The notes below the pieces were generated by a model. That model saw only the letters and a list, made by a program, of their open reading frames with translations, made no database searches and had not been told where the DNA came from. DNA of 35,870 bases, taken from positions 1-35,870 of the forward strand of contig CAIYPF010000202.1 in the NCBI GenBank assembly GCA_903928015.1. The letters run 5' to 3'. The DNA is from an uncultured Gammaproteobacteria bacterium. GTDB taxonomy: Bacteria; Pseudomonadota; Gammaproteobacteria; Pseudomonadales; UBA5518. A program made the translations under genes and the position numbers. Positions 11,062 to 20,916 of this stretch are shown piece by piece (positions within the stretch are counted from its first letter, which is position 1; every line of letters starts with the position of its first letter).

Positions 11062-12414
11062 ATGGCCACGCGATATTTCGGTACCGACGGCATCCGCGGC
11101 AAGGTCGGGGTCGAACCCATAACGCCTGATTTCGTCCTCAAGCTCGGCTGGGCCGCCGGGCGCGTGCTGGGGCGTCAGGCGCGCGACAGCCGTGCCAGGA
11201 ACCTGGTGATCATCGGCAAGGACACGCGGATTTCGGGCTATATGTTCGAGTCTGCGCTGGAGGCGGGTCTGGTTGCCGCGGGGCTGGACGTCTCCTTGCT
11301 GGGCCCCATGCCAACACCCGCGGTAGCCTATCTGACGCGGACCTTTCACGCCGTGGCAGGCATCGTGATCAGTGCCTCACACAACCCTTTCGACGACAAC
11401 GGCATCAAGTTCTTCTCTTCGAAGGGCACAAAACTGCCCGACGAGATCGAGCAGCAGATCGAGGCGGAACTTGCAGGTCCCATGCAAACCCGTGATTCCA
11501 GCGGCCTGGGCAAGGTGACGCGGATGGCGGACGCAGCCGGGCGCTATATCGAATACTGCAAGAGCACCTTCCCCTTCGAATTGAACCTCGAGGGGCTGAA
11601 AGTGGTCGTCGACTGCGCGCACGGTGCCACCTATCACGTCGCTCCTGCCGTGCTTGCCGAACTTGGCGCAACGGTTGTCGAGCTTGGCGTCGAGCCCGAT
11701 GGCTTCAACATCAACCGCGACGTCGGCTCGACATCGCCCGGTGCGCTCATCGACGCGGTGCGCTCGCACGGGGCCGACTTGGGCATAGCGCTCGACGGCG
11801 ACGGAGACCGGCTGATCTGCGTGGATGACACCGGTGAGATCGTCGACGGTGACGAACTCCTTTACATCATCGCAGCGGATCGTCAGCGGCGCGGCGTGGC
11901 CTGCGGTGGTGTGGTGGGCACGCTGATGAGCAACCTCGGGGTCGAACTTGCCCTTGGCAGCCTGGGTGTGCCCTTTGCGCGTGCAAAGGTGGGTGATCGC
12001 CATGTACTGGAGATGATGGCGAGCAAGGGCTGGCGCCTGGGCGGCGAGTCCTCTGGTCATATCATCTGCCTCGACGTCAGCACTACCGGTGACGGTATCG
12101 TGTCTGCGCTGCAGGTGCTTGCGGCCATGCAGTCCCGGGGTCGCAGTCTCCGGGAATTGCGAGCGGACGTGCGCAAATTCCCCCAGGTCATGATCAACGT
12201 GGCCGTGGCCAGACGCGGCGATCCCCTCGCCAATGCTGCGGTGGCCAGCGCCATTGCGGCGGCCGAGAGCGAGCTTGCGGGGCGCGGCCGCGTGCTGCTC
12301 AGGGCTTCAGGCACCGAAGCGCTCATTCGCGTGATGGTGGAAGGAGAGGATTCCCCGCTGGTGGAGCGATTGGCCTCGGAACTTGCGGGCGTGGTGCGCG
12401 CGGAGCTCGCTTGA
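11062..12414 (+). CDS. glmM: Phosphoglucosamine mutase
   Basis: GlmM converts glucosamine-6-phosphate to glucosamine-1-phosphate on the way to UDP-GlcNAc for peptidoglycan and lipopolysaccharide. The 450-residue product begins [16 protein letters not shown], as the family does. The active-site phosphoserine is Ser106 in [12 protein letters not shown]. The metal-binding loop is [10 protein letters not shown]. The sugar-binding GGESSGH and the phosphate-binding RASGTE near the C-terminus are intact. It lies between folP and tpiA on the same strand. Confidence 0.97.
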   Translation: MATRYFGTDGIRGKVGVEPITPDFVLKLGWAAGRVLGRQARDSRARNLVIIGKDTRISGYMFESALEAGLVAAGLDVSLLGPMPTPAVAYLTRTFHAVAGIVISASHNPFDDNGIKFFSSKGTKLPDEIEQQIEAELAGPMQTRDSSGLGKVTRMADAAGRYIEYCKSTFPFELNLEGLKVVVDCAHGATYHVAPAVLAELGATVVELGVEPDGFNINRDVGSTSPGALIDAVRSHGADLGIALDGDGDRLICVDDTGEIVDGDELLYIIAADRQRRGVACGGVVGTLMSNLGVELALGSLGVPFARAKVGDRHVLEMMASKGWRLGGESSGHIICLDVSTTGDGIVSALQVLAAMQSRGRSLRELRADVRKFPQVMINVAVARRGDPLANAAVASAIAAAESELAGRGRVLLRASGTEALIRVMVEGEDSPLVERLASELAGVVRAELA

Positions 12415-12439
12415 TTGCCTCAAGTACGCGCAAGTTTTC

Positions 12440-12468
12440 TTGTGCCGCCTCGGGCTCTTGGTTACCAT
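12440..12468 (+). promoter_or_regulatory. Candidate sigma-70 promoter for tpiA-secG
   Basis: TTGTGC (12440-12445) and TACCAT (12463-12468) are separated by 17 bases, in the 81-base gap between glmM and tpiA. Transcription would begin near 12475, about 20 bases before the tpiA GTG. Both hexamers are moderate matches. Confidence 0.42.
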
Positions 12469-12495
12469 CTCCGCCCGCTTTCAGGGGGGTTCGCT

Positions 12496-13263
12496 GTGCG
12501 TAGAACGCTGGTGGCCGGCAACTGGAAGATGCACGGCTCGCAGGCGATGGTCCGTGCGATCCTGCCGGACGTCTGCGGCCGGTTGCAGGGTGTGGCTACG
12601 GAGGTGGTGGTTTGTCCGCCGTTTCCATATCTGCTGCTCGCAGCTGAACTGCTTCAGGGTTCATCCCACGCGCTGGGAGCGCAGGATCTTTACCCGGGGG
12701 CGTCGGGTGCGCACACCGGAGAGGTGTCTGGCCAGATGCTCCGCGATGCCGGTTGCACGTGGGTGATCCTTGGTCATTCCGAGCGCCGCGCCGGCAAGTG
12801 CGAAGACGACGCTGCCGTTGCGCGCAAGGCAAAGGCGGCATTGGACGCTGGGCTCAGGCCCATTGTCTGCGTGGGCGAGACCTCCTCGCAGCGCGAAGGA
12901 GGCCTCACTTTCGAAGTGGTGGCAGCTCAATTGGGCGCGGTGCTCGATGGGGTGGGGTCTGATCTGGCTGCTTCGCTTACCGTTGCCTATGAGCCGGTTT
13001 GGGCGATAGGGACGGGGCTCACCGCCTCTCCTGAGCAGGCCCAGGAAGTGCACGGCAGGCTCCGCCTGCAGGCAGAGGCCTTTGCGCCGGGCGCGGGGAA
13101 GGTGATGAGGATGTTGTACGGTGGCAGCGTGAAGGCAGCAAACGCTGCTTCTTTGTTTGCGATGCCCGATATCGACGGTGGGCTGATTGGCGGCGCCTCC
13201 CTCGATGCCGGTGAGTTTGCGGCGATCTGTCTCGCTGCAGAAGGAATGTCATGGAACAAGTGA
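12496..13263 (+). CDS. tpiA: Triosephosphate isomerase
   Basis: TpiA interconverts dihydroxyacetone phosphate and glyceraldehyde-3-phosphate in glycolysis and gluconeogenesis. The start chosen is GTG at 12496, preceded by a GGGGGG Shine-Dalgarno-like tract. This gives 255 residues and the expected N-terminus (MRRTLVAGNWKMHG). An ORF extending to 12415 adds 27 residues unlike the family. Catalytic residues Lys11, His94 (ILGHSERR) and Glu166 (YEPVWAIGTG) are present, as is the phosphate loop LYGGSV. The gene overlaps secG by 13 bases. Confidence 0.96.
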   Translation: MRRTLVAGNWKMHGSQAMVRAILPDVCGRLQGVATEVVVCPPFPYLLLAAELLQGSSHALGAQDLYPGASGAHTGEVSGQMLRDAGCTWVILGHSERRAGKCEDDAAVARKAKAALDAGLRPIVCVGETSSQREGGLTFEVVAAQLGAVLDGVGSDLAASLTVAYEPVWAIGTGLTASPEQAQEVHGRLRLQAEAFAPGAGKVMRMLYGGSVKAANAASLFAMPDIDGGLIGGASLDAGEFAAICLAAEGMSWNK

Positions 13264-13715
13264 TACTGGTTTTCTACGTGCTGCTGTCCGCAGGCATTGT
13301 CGGCCTGATCCTCATACAGCAGGGCAAGGGTGCCGATGTTGGTGCATCGTTCGGCGCGGGCGCATCCCAGACCGTGTTCGGCTCGGTCGGCGCTGGCAAC
13401 GTGCTCACACGCAGCACCGCGATATTGGCTACCTTGTTCTTTGTCGCGAGCATCGGCCTTGCCGTGATGGCGAAACACAAGGCAGAAGCCTCAAGAGAGG
13501 GAGGAATACCCGTGGCAGCCGAGCTGCAGCCGGGTGATAATGCCGCGCCTCCGGTCGGAGACGTGCCCGATGCAACTGCCCCTGCAGGCGACACGCCTGC
13601 GGTGCCCGCGTCGGACATTCCTGCCGCCAGCGACGCGCCAGTGTCGGCGCCCGCAGTCAAAGGTTCGGAGCAGCCTTCCGGTGCGGGCGATATGCCTGCG
13701 AAGCAGGGCGAGTGA
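13251..13715 (+). CDS. secG: Protein translocase subunit SecG
   Basis: SecG is the small auxiliary subunit of the SecYEG channel in the inner membrane. The product is 154 residues. Two transmembrane helices (about 3-20 and 55-73) flank the conserved cytoplasmic loop IQQGKGADVGASFGAGASQTVFGS. A long Ala/Pro/Asp-rich tail follows (about residues 80-154), making it longer than the roughly 110-residue E. coli protein. The ATG lies inside the end of tpiA with AAGGA just upstream. It is followed 20 bases later by tRNA-Leu(GAG), the same secG-leuU order as in E. coli. Confidence 0.95.
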   Translation: MEQVILVFYVLLSAGIVGLILIQQGKGADVGASFGAGASQTVFGSVGAGNVLTRSTAILATLFFVASIGLAVMAKHKAEASREGGIPVAAELQPGDNAAPPVGDVPDATAPAGDTPAVPASDIPAASDAPVSAPAVKGSEQPSGAGDMPAKQGE

Positions 13716-13735
13716 TCGGATGGTTTCGGGAACAT

Positions 13736-13820
13736 GCCCAAGTGGTGGAATTGGTAGACACGCTATCTTGAGGGGGTAGTGGCGTAAGCCGTGCCGGTTC
13801 AAGTCCGGCCTTGGGCACCA
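13736..13820 (+). tRNA. leuU: tRNA-Leu (anticodon GAG)
   Basis: The 85-base gene folds as a class II tRNA. The acceptor arm GCCCAAG pairs with CTTGGGC, followed by A and an encoded CCA. The anticodon stem CTATC/GGTAG closes a TTGAGGG loop with anticodon GAG, reading CUC and CUU leucine codons. There is a long variable arm, and the T loop TTCAAGT is standard. It is probably co-transcribed with tpiA-secG; no T-rich terminator is seen directly after it. Confidence 0.96.
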
Positions 13821-13915
13821 ACCCGATACATCCTGTTTGACGTCGCGATCAAGGAGCATCGCTCGCATGCTTCCTTACTGGCCAAAGAAAAACCGGGTCG
13901 GGCCATGCATATTGC

Positions 13916-13945
13916 TTGACCGGTAAAGAAAGGCCTCCTTATACT
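13916..13945 (+). promoter_or_regulatory. Promoter for the initiator tRNA and rimP-nusA-infB operon
   Basis: TTGACC (13916-13921) and TATACT (13940-13945) are both near-consensus, 18 bases apart. Transcription would start near 13952, about 30 bases before the initiator tRNA. The segment just after the -10 is GC-rich (GCGCTCCC), a discriminator type typical of stringently controlled tRNA and translation-gene promoters; that last point is inference. Confidence 0.75.
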
Positions 13946-13983
13946 TGCGCTCCCTCTGGGGGAGCCGGTTTTCCGGTTGTTGA

Positions 13984-14060
<77 letters not shown>

Positions 14061-14110
14061 TTTTCGAAATCCTGTTCCGGGCCTTTCATGGTCCGGGGCA
14101 TGGAACACAG

Positions 14111-14133
14111 AAAGCCCCCTCGCGGGGCTTTTT
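14111..14133 (+). terminator. Intrinsic terminator after the initiator tRNA
   Basis: AAAGCCCC (14111-14118) pairs with GGGGCTTT (14124-14131) around a CTCGC loop and runs into TTTTT. It lies 50 bases after the tRNA, so it would release the tRNA transcript. Expression of rimP-nusA must then depend on read-through, antitermination or a further promoter. Confidence 0.85.
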
Positions 14134-14197
14134 GTTGTCAGGTGGGTACCGGGTGATGCACTGAGCGTCGCCCGGGCAGTACCGATGCAATGGGAAG

Positions 14198-14218
14198 TGG
14201 GCTACGAGCCCATTTTTT
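14198..14218 (+). promoter_or_regulatory. rimP-leader-like hairpin with T run (probable attenuator)
   Basis: TGGGCT (14198-14203) and AGCCCA (14207-14212) form a tight hairpin followed by six T, ending 24 bases before the rimP start. A terminator directly ahead of rimP-nusA-infB in gammaproteobacteria is described as the rimP leader family. The position and form fit, but I have not compared it to a covariance model. Confidence 0.7.
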
Positions 14219-14242
14219 GTTTTTGGGGTTAGGTAGCACGGC

Positions 14243-14704
14243 GTGAGCGCTCGAGCCGAGGATCTGCAGCAGTTGCTGGAGCCCGTTATCGAGGCTCTTG
14301 GCTACGAGTTATGGGGTGTGGAACTGAATGCGCGTCCACGCCATTCGCTGCTCCGCCTGTTCATAGACGCGCCGCAGGGCATCACGGTCGATGATTGCGC
14401 GGCTGTCAGCCGCCAGGCGAGTGCGACGCTCGACGTTTCGGACCCGATTACCGGGGCCTATACGCTCGAGGTGTCCTCTCCCGGTTGGGATCGCCCGCTG
14501 TTCCGTGCGGAGCAGTACGAGCGCTACAAGGGCTCGCGGGTAAAGATTCGGTTGGCGCGTCTCCTGGACGGCCAACGTAACGTGGATGGCCTTATTGCCG
14601 GCGCCGACGCAGACGCCGTGGAAATCGAGATTGCCGCCGGCGGGCGGCTACGGGTGCCTTGGGGAGCGATCCGCAAGGCCAGTCTGGTGGTTGAAGATGA
14701 CTGA
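14243..14704 (+). CDS. rimP: Ribosome maturation factor RimP
   Basis: RimP assists assembly of the 30S subunit. The 153-residue protein is the usual length and shows the N-terminal alpha/beta domain (LLEPVIEALGYELWGVEL, LRLFIDAPQGITVDDC) and the family core TLEVSSPGWDRPLFRAEQYERYKG. A C-terminal SH3-like domain ends in IRKASLVVEDD. The start is GTG at 14243 with only a modest Shine-Dalgarno. It leads the rimP-nusA-infB-rbfA-truB cluster and sits behind two terminator-like hairpins. Confidence 0.95.
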   Translation: MSARAEDLQQLLEPVIEALGYELWGVELNARPRHSLLRLFIDAPQGITVDDCAAVSRQASATLDVSDPITGAYTLEVSSPGWDRPLFRAEQYERYKGSRVKIRLARLLDGQRNVDGLIAGADADAVEIEIAAGGRLRVPWGAIRKASLVVEDD

Positions 14705-14740
14705 GCCCGAAAGGGCCCAGGTGTGTTGCGGAGCATAGGG

Positions 14741-16249
14741 ATGAACAAGGAAATCCTGCTGGTTGCCGAGGCCGTCTCCAACGAGAAGGGCGTCTCGCGC
14801 GAGATCATCTTCGAGGCGATCGAACAGGCGCTCGCCACGGCGACCAAAAAGCGCTACGACGAGGACTCCGAAATCCGGGTCGTGATCGATCGCAACAGCG
14901 GCGACTACACCACGTTCCGCAGCTGGCTTGTCCGCAGCAACGATGAGCCCGCTGCGCTGGGCACAGAGTTCACGCTGCAGGAGGCCCACGAGAAGGACTC
15001 CACCCTCACGCCGGGTGATACCTTCGAGGAACAGGTTGAGAACGTCGGCTTCGGCCGCATCGCAGCCCAGACCGCCAAGCAGGTTATCGTCCAGAAAGTG
15101 CGCGAGGCCGAGCGTGCGCAGATCGTCGACCAGTACCGCGACCGCGTTGGTGAACTGCTCGGCGGCAGCGTGAAGAAAGTCACCCGGGATGCCGTGATCG
15201 TGGACCTCGGTAACAACGCCGAGGCCCTGCTCTCGCGCGATCAGCTGGTCGGGCGTGAGACCTTCCGCGTCGGGGACCGTGTTCGCGCAGTCCTCAAGGA
15301 AATCCAGTCCGAGGCACGCGGCCCGCAACTGATCATGAGCCGTACCTGCCCCGAGATGCTGATCGAGCTCTTCAAGATAGAAGTGCCCGAGATCGCAGAG
15401 CAGGTCATCGACATACGCAGCGCAGCCCGTGATCCGGGCCTGCGCGCCAAAATCGCCGTCAAGACCAACGATGGCCGCATTGATCCTGTCGGAGCCTGCG
15501 TGGGCATCCGCGGATCGCGCGTGCAGGCCGTCTCCAACGAGCTCGACGGCGAGCGTGTAGACATCATCCTCTGGGACGACAACCCCGCGCAGCTTGTGAT
15601 CAACGCGATGGCGCCGGCTGATGTCGAGTCCATCGTGGTCGACGAGGACACCAACACCATGGAAGTCGCCGTGGCCGAGGATAACCTCGCCCAGGCGATA
15701 GGCCGTGGTGGCCAGAACGTCCGGCTGGCCAGCCAGCTGACGGGCTGGAACATCAACGTGATGAGCCTCGAGGAGCAGCAGGCCAAGCAGGAGCAGGAAG
15801 CCGGCGCCACCATCGCCCGCTTCATGGAGGCTCTGGACGTAGACGAGGACGTAGCATTCGTTCTGGTCGAGGAAGGCTTCTCCACCCTCGAGGAGATCGC
15901 CTACGTCCCGCTCGAAGAAATGATGGCGATCGACGGCTTCGACAAGGATACCGCCGAAGAGTTGCGCGCCCGTGCGAAGGACGCATTGCTGACTCAGGCC
16001 ATCGCTTCCGAAGAGCGCCTCGGTTCGTCCGAGCCTGCGGACGACCTCCTGGGCATGGACGGCATGGATCGCCAACTTGCGTTCCGCCTTGCCAGCCGTG
16101 GCATCGTCACAATGGAAGATCTCGCGGAGCAAGCTGTTGAGGATCTCCTCGGCATAGAAGAGATCGACGAGCAGCGTGCAGCAGCACTGATCATGACGGC
16201 TCGTGCCCCCTGGTTCGAAGCATTGGAGCAGGGCGGGGACGCGCGCTGA
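14741..16249 (+). CDS. nusA: Transcription termination/antitermination protein NusA
   Basis: NusA binds RNA polymerase and nascent RNA and modulates pausing, termination and antitermination. The ATG at 14741 gives the family N-terminus ([20 protein letters not shown]) with GGAG seven bases upstream; a TTG at 14723 would add six unrelated residues. The 502-residue protein has the N-terminal polymerase-binding domain (about 1-125), an S1 domain, KH domains ([18 protein letters not shown], and [18 protein letters not shown]) and two acidic C-terminal repeats (about 365-490), as in gammaproteobacteria. It may also act on the hairpins ahead of its own operon; that is inference. Confidence 0.98.
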   Translation: MNKEILLVAEAVSNEKGVSREIIFEAIEQALATATKKRYDEDSEIRVVIDRNSGDYTTFRSWLVRSNDEPAALGTEFTLQEAHEKDSTLTPGDTFEEQVENVGFGRIAAQTAKQVIVQKVREAERAQIVDQYRDRVGELLGGSVKKVTRDAVIVDLGNNAEALLSRDQLVGRETFRVGDRVRAVLKEIQSEARGPQLIMSRTCPEMLIELFKIEVPEIAEQVIDIRSAARDPGLRAKIAVKTNDGRIDPVGACVGIRGSRVQAVSNELDGERVDIILWDDNPAQLVINAMAPADVESIVVDEDTNTMEVAVAEDNLAQAIGRGGQNVRLASQLTGWNINVMSLEEQQAKQEQEAGATIARFMEALDVDEDVAFVLVEEGFSTLEEIAYVPLEEMMAIDGFDKDTAEELRARAKDALLTQAIASEERLGSSEPADDLLGMDGMDRQLAFRLASRGIVTMEDLAEQAVEDLLGIEEIDEQRAAALIMTARAPWFEALEQGGDAR

Positions 16250-16273
16250 GCGCCCTTGCCGGGAGATTAGTTG

Positions 16274-19051
16274 ATGGCTGAAGTCACGGTTGCAGAGCTA
16301 GCGAAGTCGGTTAACGTCTCCGTCGAGCATCTGCTCGCACAGATGAAAGAGGCCGGCCTCTCCCATCAGAAGGCCGAGCAGTTCGTGTCCGACGAGGACA
16401 AGCAGACACTGCTCGCGCACTTGCGCAGCAGTCATGGCGAGGAGGCGGATGCCTCCAAGCGCATCACGCTGAAGCGACGCACGATCACCAAGCTGAAGAC
16501 CGGCTCTGCCGGCAAGCGAACGGTGAACGTCGAGATTCGCAAGAAGCGCACCTACGTCAAGCGCGAGGACGGTCTCGACACCGCCCAGGACGCCGAATCC
16601 GAACTCGATGATGCCGAGCAGTTCGACGGTATCGAGGAGCACGATCAGGAGCAGGATCAGGCAGTCGTTTCCGAGCAACCCGATGTTGTGGAAGCGCCTG
16701 TTTCCGAGCCCGAGCCCGAGCCCGAGCACCCCGAAGTGGTCGAAGTGCCGCCGGCGCCGGTTGATGAGGTTGCGCCGGTTGTGGCCCCCACTGCGCCTGC
16801 CGAGGCTCCGCGCCGTGAAGACAAACGCCTGATCGATCCGGAACTCCTGCGCCAGGCTGCCGCCACGCGCCGCAAGGAGAAGGAGATCGAGGAGCGCGCT
16901 CGTCGCGAGGCCTTGGCCAAGGCCAAAAAGCTCAAAGAAGAGGAAGAGGCCCGCAAGCGCTCCGAGCCGCCTGTGCGTGCCCGTACTGACGAAGCCGCGC
17001 CTGCCAAGCCTGCAGGTGCTGCAGGCCCTGCCGCGCCCAAGGGTGCCAAGGACGTGCGACCCGTCAAGGGCAAGCGTCGTGATGACGCTCCCGATGACGA
17101 CAAGCCACGCAAGAAAGGCGCGAAAACCTCGTGGGAGCGCGAGCGCGATGCGCTGCTCCGTCCCACTGCGATTCCGCTTTCCGAAGCAGACCTCGAAGAG
17201 GCCGAAGCGGCCGCCCTGCGGCGTGAGCGTCGTAGCCGCGAGCTCAAGCCCGCGCACGAAGAGCATTTGAAACACGGATTCGAACTGCCCACGGACAAGA
17301 TCGTGTACGAAGTCGCATTGCCGGAGTCGATCACGGTCGCCGAGCTCGCCCAGAAGATGTCGGTCAAGTCGACCGCCGTCATCAAGGAGCTCATGAAGAT
17401 CGGTGTGATGGCCACCATCAACCAGCCCCTCGACCAGGAGACCGCCACGTTGGTCGTCGAGGAGATGGGCCACAAGGCCAAGCTCCTTCGCGATGACGCG
17501 CTTGAAGACGACCTGCTGAAGGTGTCGGACGCCGCGGGCTCGCCGTTGCCGCGAGCGCCGGTCGTCACCGTCATGGGCCACGTCGATCACGGCAAGACGT
17601 CCTTGCTCGACTACATCCGCGAGACCCGTGTTGCCAGCGGTGAGGCGGGTGGCATCACCCAGCACATCGGCGCCTATCACGTCGAAACCGGCCATGGCAT
17701 GGTGACCTTCCTCGATACCCCCGGCCACGCGGCATTTACCGCCATGCGTGCCCGCGGTGCGAAGAGCACTGACATCGTCATTCTCGTGGTGGCTGCAGAT
17801 GACGGTGTCATGCCGCAGACCATCGAAGCAATACAGCACGCCCGCGCCGCGAATGTGCCGCTTGTCGTTGCCGTCAACAAGATGGACAAGTCGAGCGCAG
17901 ATCCCGAACGCGTGCGAAGCGAACTCTCGCAGCACGGCGTGATCTCCGAGAAGTGGGGCGGCGACACGCAGTTCGCCGAGGTCTCGGCCCATACCGGCCA
18001 GGGCATCGACCAGTTGCTCGACTCCATCCTGCTCCAGGCCGAAGTCCTTGAACTGAAGGCGCCGCGTGATGTCGCTGCACAGGGCATCGTGATCGAGTCG
18101 CGCCTCGACAAGGGCCGCGGTTCGGTGGCCTCGCTGCTGGTTCAGCGCGGCGTGCTGAAGCCGGGTCAGATCGTGCTTGCGGGCACCTTCTTCGGCCGCG
18201 TGCGCGCCATGCTCGATGAAGCTGGCAAGCCGCTCGACGAGGCTGGGCCCTCCATTCCGGTGGAAATCCTCGGCCTCGACGGAACGCCTGATGCGGGCGA
18301 TCCCTTCATGGTTGTAGAGAGCGAGCGTCAGGCCCGTGAGGTTGCGGCCTCCCGCGAGATCAAGCGTCGGCAGTCGCGCCTTGCCCACCAGAAGGCGGCG
18401 AGCCTCGACTCGATGTTTGCCGACATGGGCAAGGAAAGCCGCATCCTCAACGTCATGATCAAGACGGACGTTCGCGGGTCCCTGGAAGCCATCCAGGCCG
18501 CGTTGCTGGATCTTGGCAATGATGAAGTCAGGGTGAATGTGGTGGCGGGTTCGGTCGGTGGGATCACCGAGACTGACGTCAACCTCGCCCTCACGACGAG
18601 CGCGGTTGTCTTCGGTTTCAACGTGCGTGCAGATGGTGCCGCACGGCGCGCCGTCGAGCGCGAGGGTGTGGACCTGCGCTATTACAGCGTGATCTATGAC
18701 CTGATCGACGACGTGAAGAAAGCGCTTGGCGGCATGCTCGCGCCCGAGCGCCGCGAGGAAATCCTCGGTGTTGCCGAAGTGCGCGATACCTTCCGCTCGC
18801 CGAAGTTCGGCACGGTCGCAGGATGCATGGTTGTCGAAGGCACCCTGCACCGCCACAAGCCGATCCGCGTGCTGCGCGAGAACGTGGTCATTTTCGAAGG
18901 CGAACTCGAATCGCTGCGCCGCTTCAAGGACGACGTCGCCGAAGTGCGATCCGGTTTCGAGTGCGGCATCGGCGTGCGCAACTACAACGATGTGCGCGTT
19001 GGCGACAAGATCGAGGTCTACAGCGTGCGCGAGGTTGCCAGGACGCTCTGA
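16274..19051 (+). CDS. infB: Translation initiation factor IF-2
   Basis: IF-2 is the GTPase that delivers initiator fMet-tRNA to the 30S subunit and promotes subunit joining. The ATG at 16274 follows GGGAG; the TTG one codon earlier is less likely. The 925-residue protein has an N-terminal IF2_N domain ([20 protein letters not shown]). A long charged linker follows, including a Pro-Glu repeat from tandem GAGCCC units near 16705, and then a second IF2_N module. The G domain has GHVDHGKT at 435-442, DTPGHAAF and NKMD. C-terminal beta-barrel and tRNA-binding domains follow. The gene for its cargo, tRNA-fMet, opens the same cluster. Confidence 0.98.
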   Translation: MAEVTVAELAKSVNVSVEHLLAQMKEAGLSHQKAEQFVSDEDKQTLLAHLRSSHGEEADASKRITLKRRTITKLKTGSAGKRTVNVEIRKKRTYVKREDGLDTAQDAESELDDAEQFDGIEEHDQEQDQAVVSEQPDVVEAPVSEPEPEPEHPEVVEVPPAPVDEVAPVVAPTAPAEAPRREDKRLIDPELLRQAAATRRKEKEIEERARREALAKAKKLKEEEEARKRSEPPVRARTDEAAPAKPAGAAGPAAPKGAKDVRPVKGKRRDDAPDDDKPRKKGAKTSWERERDALLRPTAIPLSEADLEEAEAAALRRERRSRELKPAHEEHLKHGFELPTDKIVYEVALPESITVAELAQKMSVKSTAVIKELMKIGVMATINQPLDQETATLVVEEMGHKAKLLRDDALEDDLLKVSDAAGSPLPRAPVVTVMGHVDHGKTSLLDYIRETRVASGEAGGITQHIGAYHVETGHGMVTFLDTPGHAAFTAMRARGAKSTDIVILVVAADDGVMPQTIEAIQHARAANVPLVVAVNKMDKSSADPERVRSELSQHGVISEKWGGDTQFAEVSAHTGQGIDQLLDSILLQAEVLELKAPRDVAAQGIVIESRLDKGRGSVASLLVQRGVLKPGQIVLAGTFFGRVRAMLDEAGKPLDEAGPSIPVEILGLDGTPDAGDPFMVVESERQAREVAASREIKRRQSRLAHQKAASLDSMFADMGKESRILNVMIKTDVRGSLEAIQAALLDLGNDEVRVNVVAGSVGGITETDVNLALTTSAVVFGFNVRADGAARRAVEREGVDLRYYSVIYDLIDDVKKALGGMLAPERREEILGVAEVRDTFRSPKFGTVAGCMVVEGTLHRHKPIRVLRENVVIFEGELESLRRFKDDVAEVRSGFECGIGVRNYNDVRVGDKIEVYSVREVARTL

Positions 19052-19078
19052 TGCGTCACTGGCTGCGGAGGCTGTCCG

Positions 19079-19471
19079 ATGGCGCGTGAATTCGGCCGCA
19101 CGCAGCGGGTTGCGGATTACCTGCGACAGGAACTGGCGCGTTTGCTCCAGACCAGCCTGCGTGATCCGCGCATCGGCATGGTGAGCGTGAACGAAGTCGA
19201 GGTGAGCCGTGATCTCGCCCATGCCAAGGTCTTCGTGACCTTCATGGAGTGCGACAGCGAAGCCGCCGCGAAGGATCTCCTGGCGGTGCTCGACGGGGCT
19301 GCGGGCTTCCTGCGATCGGAAGTCTCGCGCGATGCCCGGATGCGCACCGTTCCGAGACTGCACTTCGTCTATGACGCCTCGGTCACACGTGGCCGCCGAC
19401 TCTCGGACCTCATCGACCGGGCAGTGCAGGCCGACGAGACCCTCAACGGCGGCGCGGGCGGGGAAGACTGA
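19079..19471 (+). CDS. rbfA: 30S ribosome-binding factor RbfA
   Basis: RbfA is a KH-type protein that helps mature the 16S rRNA 5' end and central helices in the 30S subunit. The 130-residue length is normal. Conserved features include REFGRTQRVADYLRQELARL near the N-terminus, DPRIGMVSVNEVEVSRDL, KVFVTF and the C-terminal RTVPRLHFVYDAS. The ATG is at 19079, 27 bases after infB. Its stop abuts the truB start with no gap. Confidence 0.96.
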   Translation: MAREFGRTQRVADYLRQELARLLQTSLRDPRIGMVSVNEVEVSRDLAHAKVFVTFMECDSEAAAKDLLAVLDGAAGFLRSEVSRDARMRTVPRLHFVYDASVTRGRRLSDLIDRAVQADETLNGGAGGED

Positions 19472-20410
19472 TTGGCCAGACAACGACGGGGCCGGCGCAT
19501 CGACGGTGTGCTGGTGGTGGACAAGCCGCCGGGAATGACTTCCAACGGCGTGCTGCAACGGGCGAAAGGTATCCTGTTCGCGGCGAAGGCCGGTCACACG
19601 GGCAGCCTTGATCCCCTTGCGACGGGGGTCTTGCCCCTGTGCTTTGGCGAGACCACCAAGCTCTCCCAGTACCTGCTGGGCGCCGACAAGGAGTACGTCA
19701 CCACCGTGGTGCTTGGCGTACGCACTGATACCGGTGATGCAGATGGCCAGGCGATCGCGACCTGCAGCGCGGCCGGCATCTCGCTACCGGATGTCGAGGC
19801 GGCATTGCCGGGGTTTCGTGGCCTGATAAGCCAGATCCCGCCGATGTATTCGGCGCTCAAGCGCGGCGGTGTGCCCCTTTACGAGTTGGCGCGCCGCGGA
19901 GAAGAAGTGGATCGCGAGGCCCGGGAGGTCACGATCCACGCGCTCGAGCTGCTGGGTTTCGAGCCCGGCGAGAGGGCGCTGATGCGGTTGCGGGTGAGGG
20001 CGAGCAAGGGCACCTATGTGCGAACGCTCGCCGAGGACATCGGCGCCGTGCTCGGATGCGGGGCCCACGTGGCGCAGTTGCGCAGGATTGCCTCCGGCCA
20101 GTTTGTCGAGGCCGATGCAGTTCCTCTCGAGCGGCTGCAGCAGTTGCGCGATGAGGGGGATTTCGACGCGCTCGATGCCCTCATGTTGCCGCCCGAAAGG
20201 GCCGTGCAGCATTTGCCCGAGGTGGTGGTGGCGGAAGCTGGCCTTTTCTACCTCGGCCAGGGTCAGGCAGTGATGGTGGCCAATGTGCCGCCCGAGCGTG
20301 GAACGGTTCGTGTCGTGGACGCGGACGGTGTATTCAGGGGCGTGGGCGAGATCACCGATGATCGTCGTGTTGCACCCCGAAGGATGATGGCCGCGCAAGT
20401 CGCGCGGTGA
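19472..20410 (+). CDS. truB: tRNA pseudouridine(55) synthase TruB
   Basis: TruB converts U55 of the tRNA T loop to pseudouridine. The TTG at 19472 immediately follows the rbfA TGA (19469-19471), so translation is likely coupled. It yields the family N-terminus MARQRRGRRIDGVLVVDKPPG. The product is 312 residues. The catalytic Asp47 is in GHTGSLDPLATGVLP. The segments SQYLLGADKEYV, YSALKRGGVPLYELARRG and SKGTYVRTLAEDIG are conserved. A C-terminal PUA-like domain ends VAPRRMMAAQVAR. Confidence 0.97.
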   Translation: MARQRRGRRIDGVLVVDKPPGMTSNGVLQRAKGILFAAKAGHTGSLDPLATGVLPLCFGETTKLSQYLLGADKEYVTTVVLGVRTDTGDADGQAIATCSAAGISLPDVEAALPGFRGLISQIPPMYSALKRGGVPLYELARRGEEVDREAREVTIHALELLGFEPGERALMRLRVRASKGTYVRTLAEDIGAVLGCGAHVAQLRRIASGQFVEADAVPLERLQQLRDEGDFDALDALMLPPERAVQHLPEVVVAEAGLFYLGQGQAVMVANVPPERGTVRVVDADGVFRGVGEITDDRRVAPRRMMAAQVAR

Positions 20411-20413
20411 TCA

Positions 20414-20447
20414 TGCCTGCCGGGAGGGATGGGCCTTCCCGGGGGCA
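20414..20447 (+). other. Stem-loop in the rpsO leader
   Basis: TGCC (20414-20417) and CCGGGA (20420-20425) pair with TCCCGG (20437-20442) and GGCA (20444-20447). There is no T run, so it is not an intrinsic terminator. It could be an RNA processing site, or part of a leader through which S15 represses its own translation, as in E. coli. The E. coli pseudoknot itself is not recognisable here. Confidence 0.4.
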
Positions 20448-20539
20448 GAAGCGATCCGGCTGCAGATATGCGTGGCCAGGATTCGGTTCAGGGGCGGAGT
20501 GATCCGTCGGGCATATTCAATCAGACGAGGAAAACGGAA

Positions 20540-20809
20540 ATGGCACTGACAGTTGAAGAGAAAGCGCAGATCGTCAAGGACTACCAGACGGGGGAGAGCG
20601 ATACGGGTTCCCCTGAGGTACAGGTGGCGCTGCTCTCCGCAAACATTGACAAGCTCCAGGGGCACTTCGGCGCCCACAAGAAGGATCACCACTCGCGTCG
20701 CGGTCTGATTCGTATGGTCAACCAGCGTCGCAACCTGCTCGACTACCTCAAGCGCAAGGACACCGCCCGTTACGCCGCTCTGATCGGCCGGCTGGGTCTG
20801 CGTCGCTGA
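20540..20809 (+). CDS. rpsO: 30S ribosomal protein S15
   Basis: S15 binds the central domain of 16S rRNA early in 30S assembly. The ATG at 20540 gives the standard 89-residue protein ([16 protein letters not shown] ... [13 protein letters not shown]). The conserved rRNA-binding segment [13 protein letters not shown] is followed by [25 protein letters not shown]. Longer in-frame ORFs beginning at 20429 add unrelated residues. AGG at 20528-20530 and GGA at 20536 provide ribosome-binding sequence. It precedes pnp, as in E. coli. Confidence 0.97.
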   Translation: MALTVEEKAQIVKDYQTGESDTGSPEVQVALLSANIDKLQGHFGAHKKDHHSRRGLIRMVNQRRNLLDYLKRKDTARYAALIGRLGLRR

Positions 20810-20866
20810 GCCGTTGGCGCAAAACACACAACACGGGTCGCCCTGCGCACCACGCTTGATACACGG

Positions 20867-20882
20867 TCGGGCAGGTGCCCGA
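20867..20882 (+). other. Hairpin in the rpsO-pnp intergenic region (pnp leader)
   Basis: TCGGGC (20867-20872) pairs with GCCCGA (20877-20882) around an AGGT loop, 35 bases before the pnp GTG. No T run follows. In E. coli the pnp leader forms a structure cut by RNase III that lets PNPase repress itself. This hairpin may be part of such a structure, but that is inference. Confidence 0.35.
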
Positions 20883-20916
20883 GCGCGCAGCCAGCGGCCC
20901 CAGAGAGGATATTCAC

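Noticed and set aside
16298..19597. A 1099-codon minus-strand ORF opposite infB and rbfA
   Set aside because: Same antisense artefact: it spans two real genes and their intergenic gap, has low-complexity His/Leu/Gly composition and no plausible start context.
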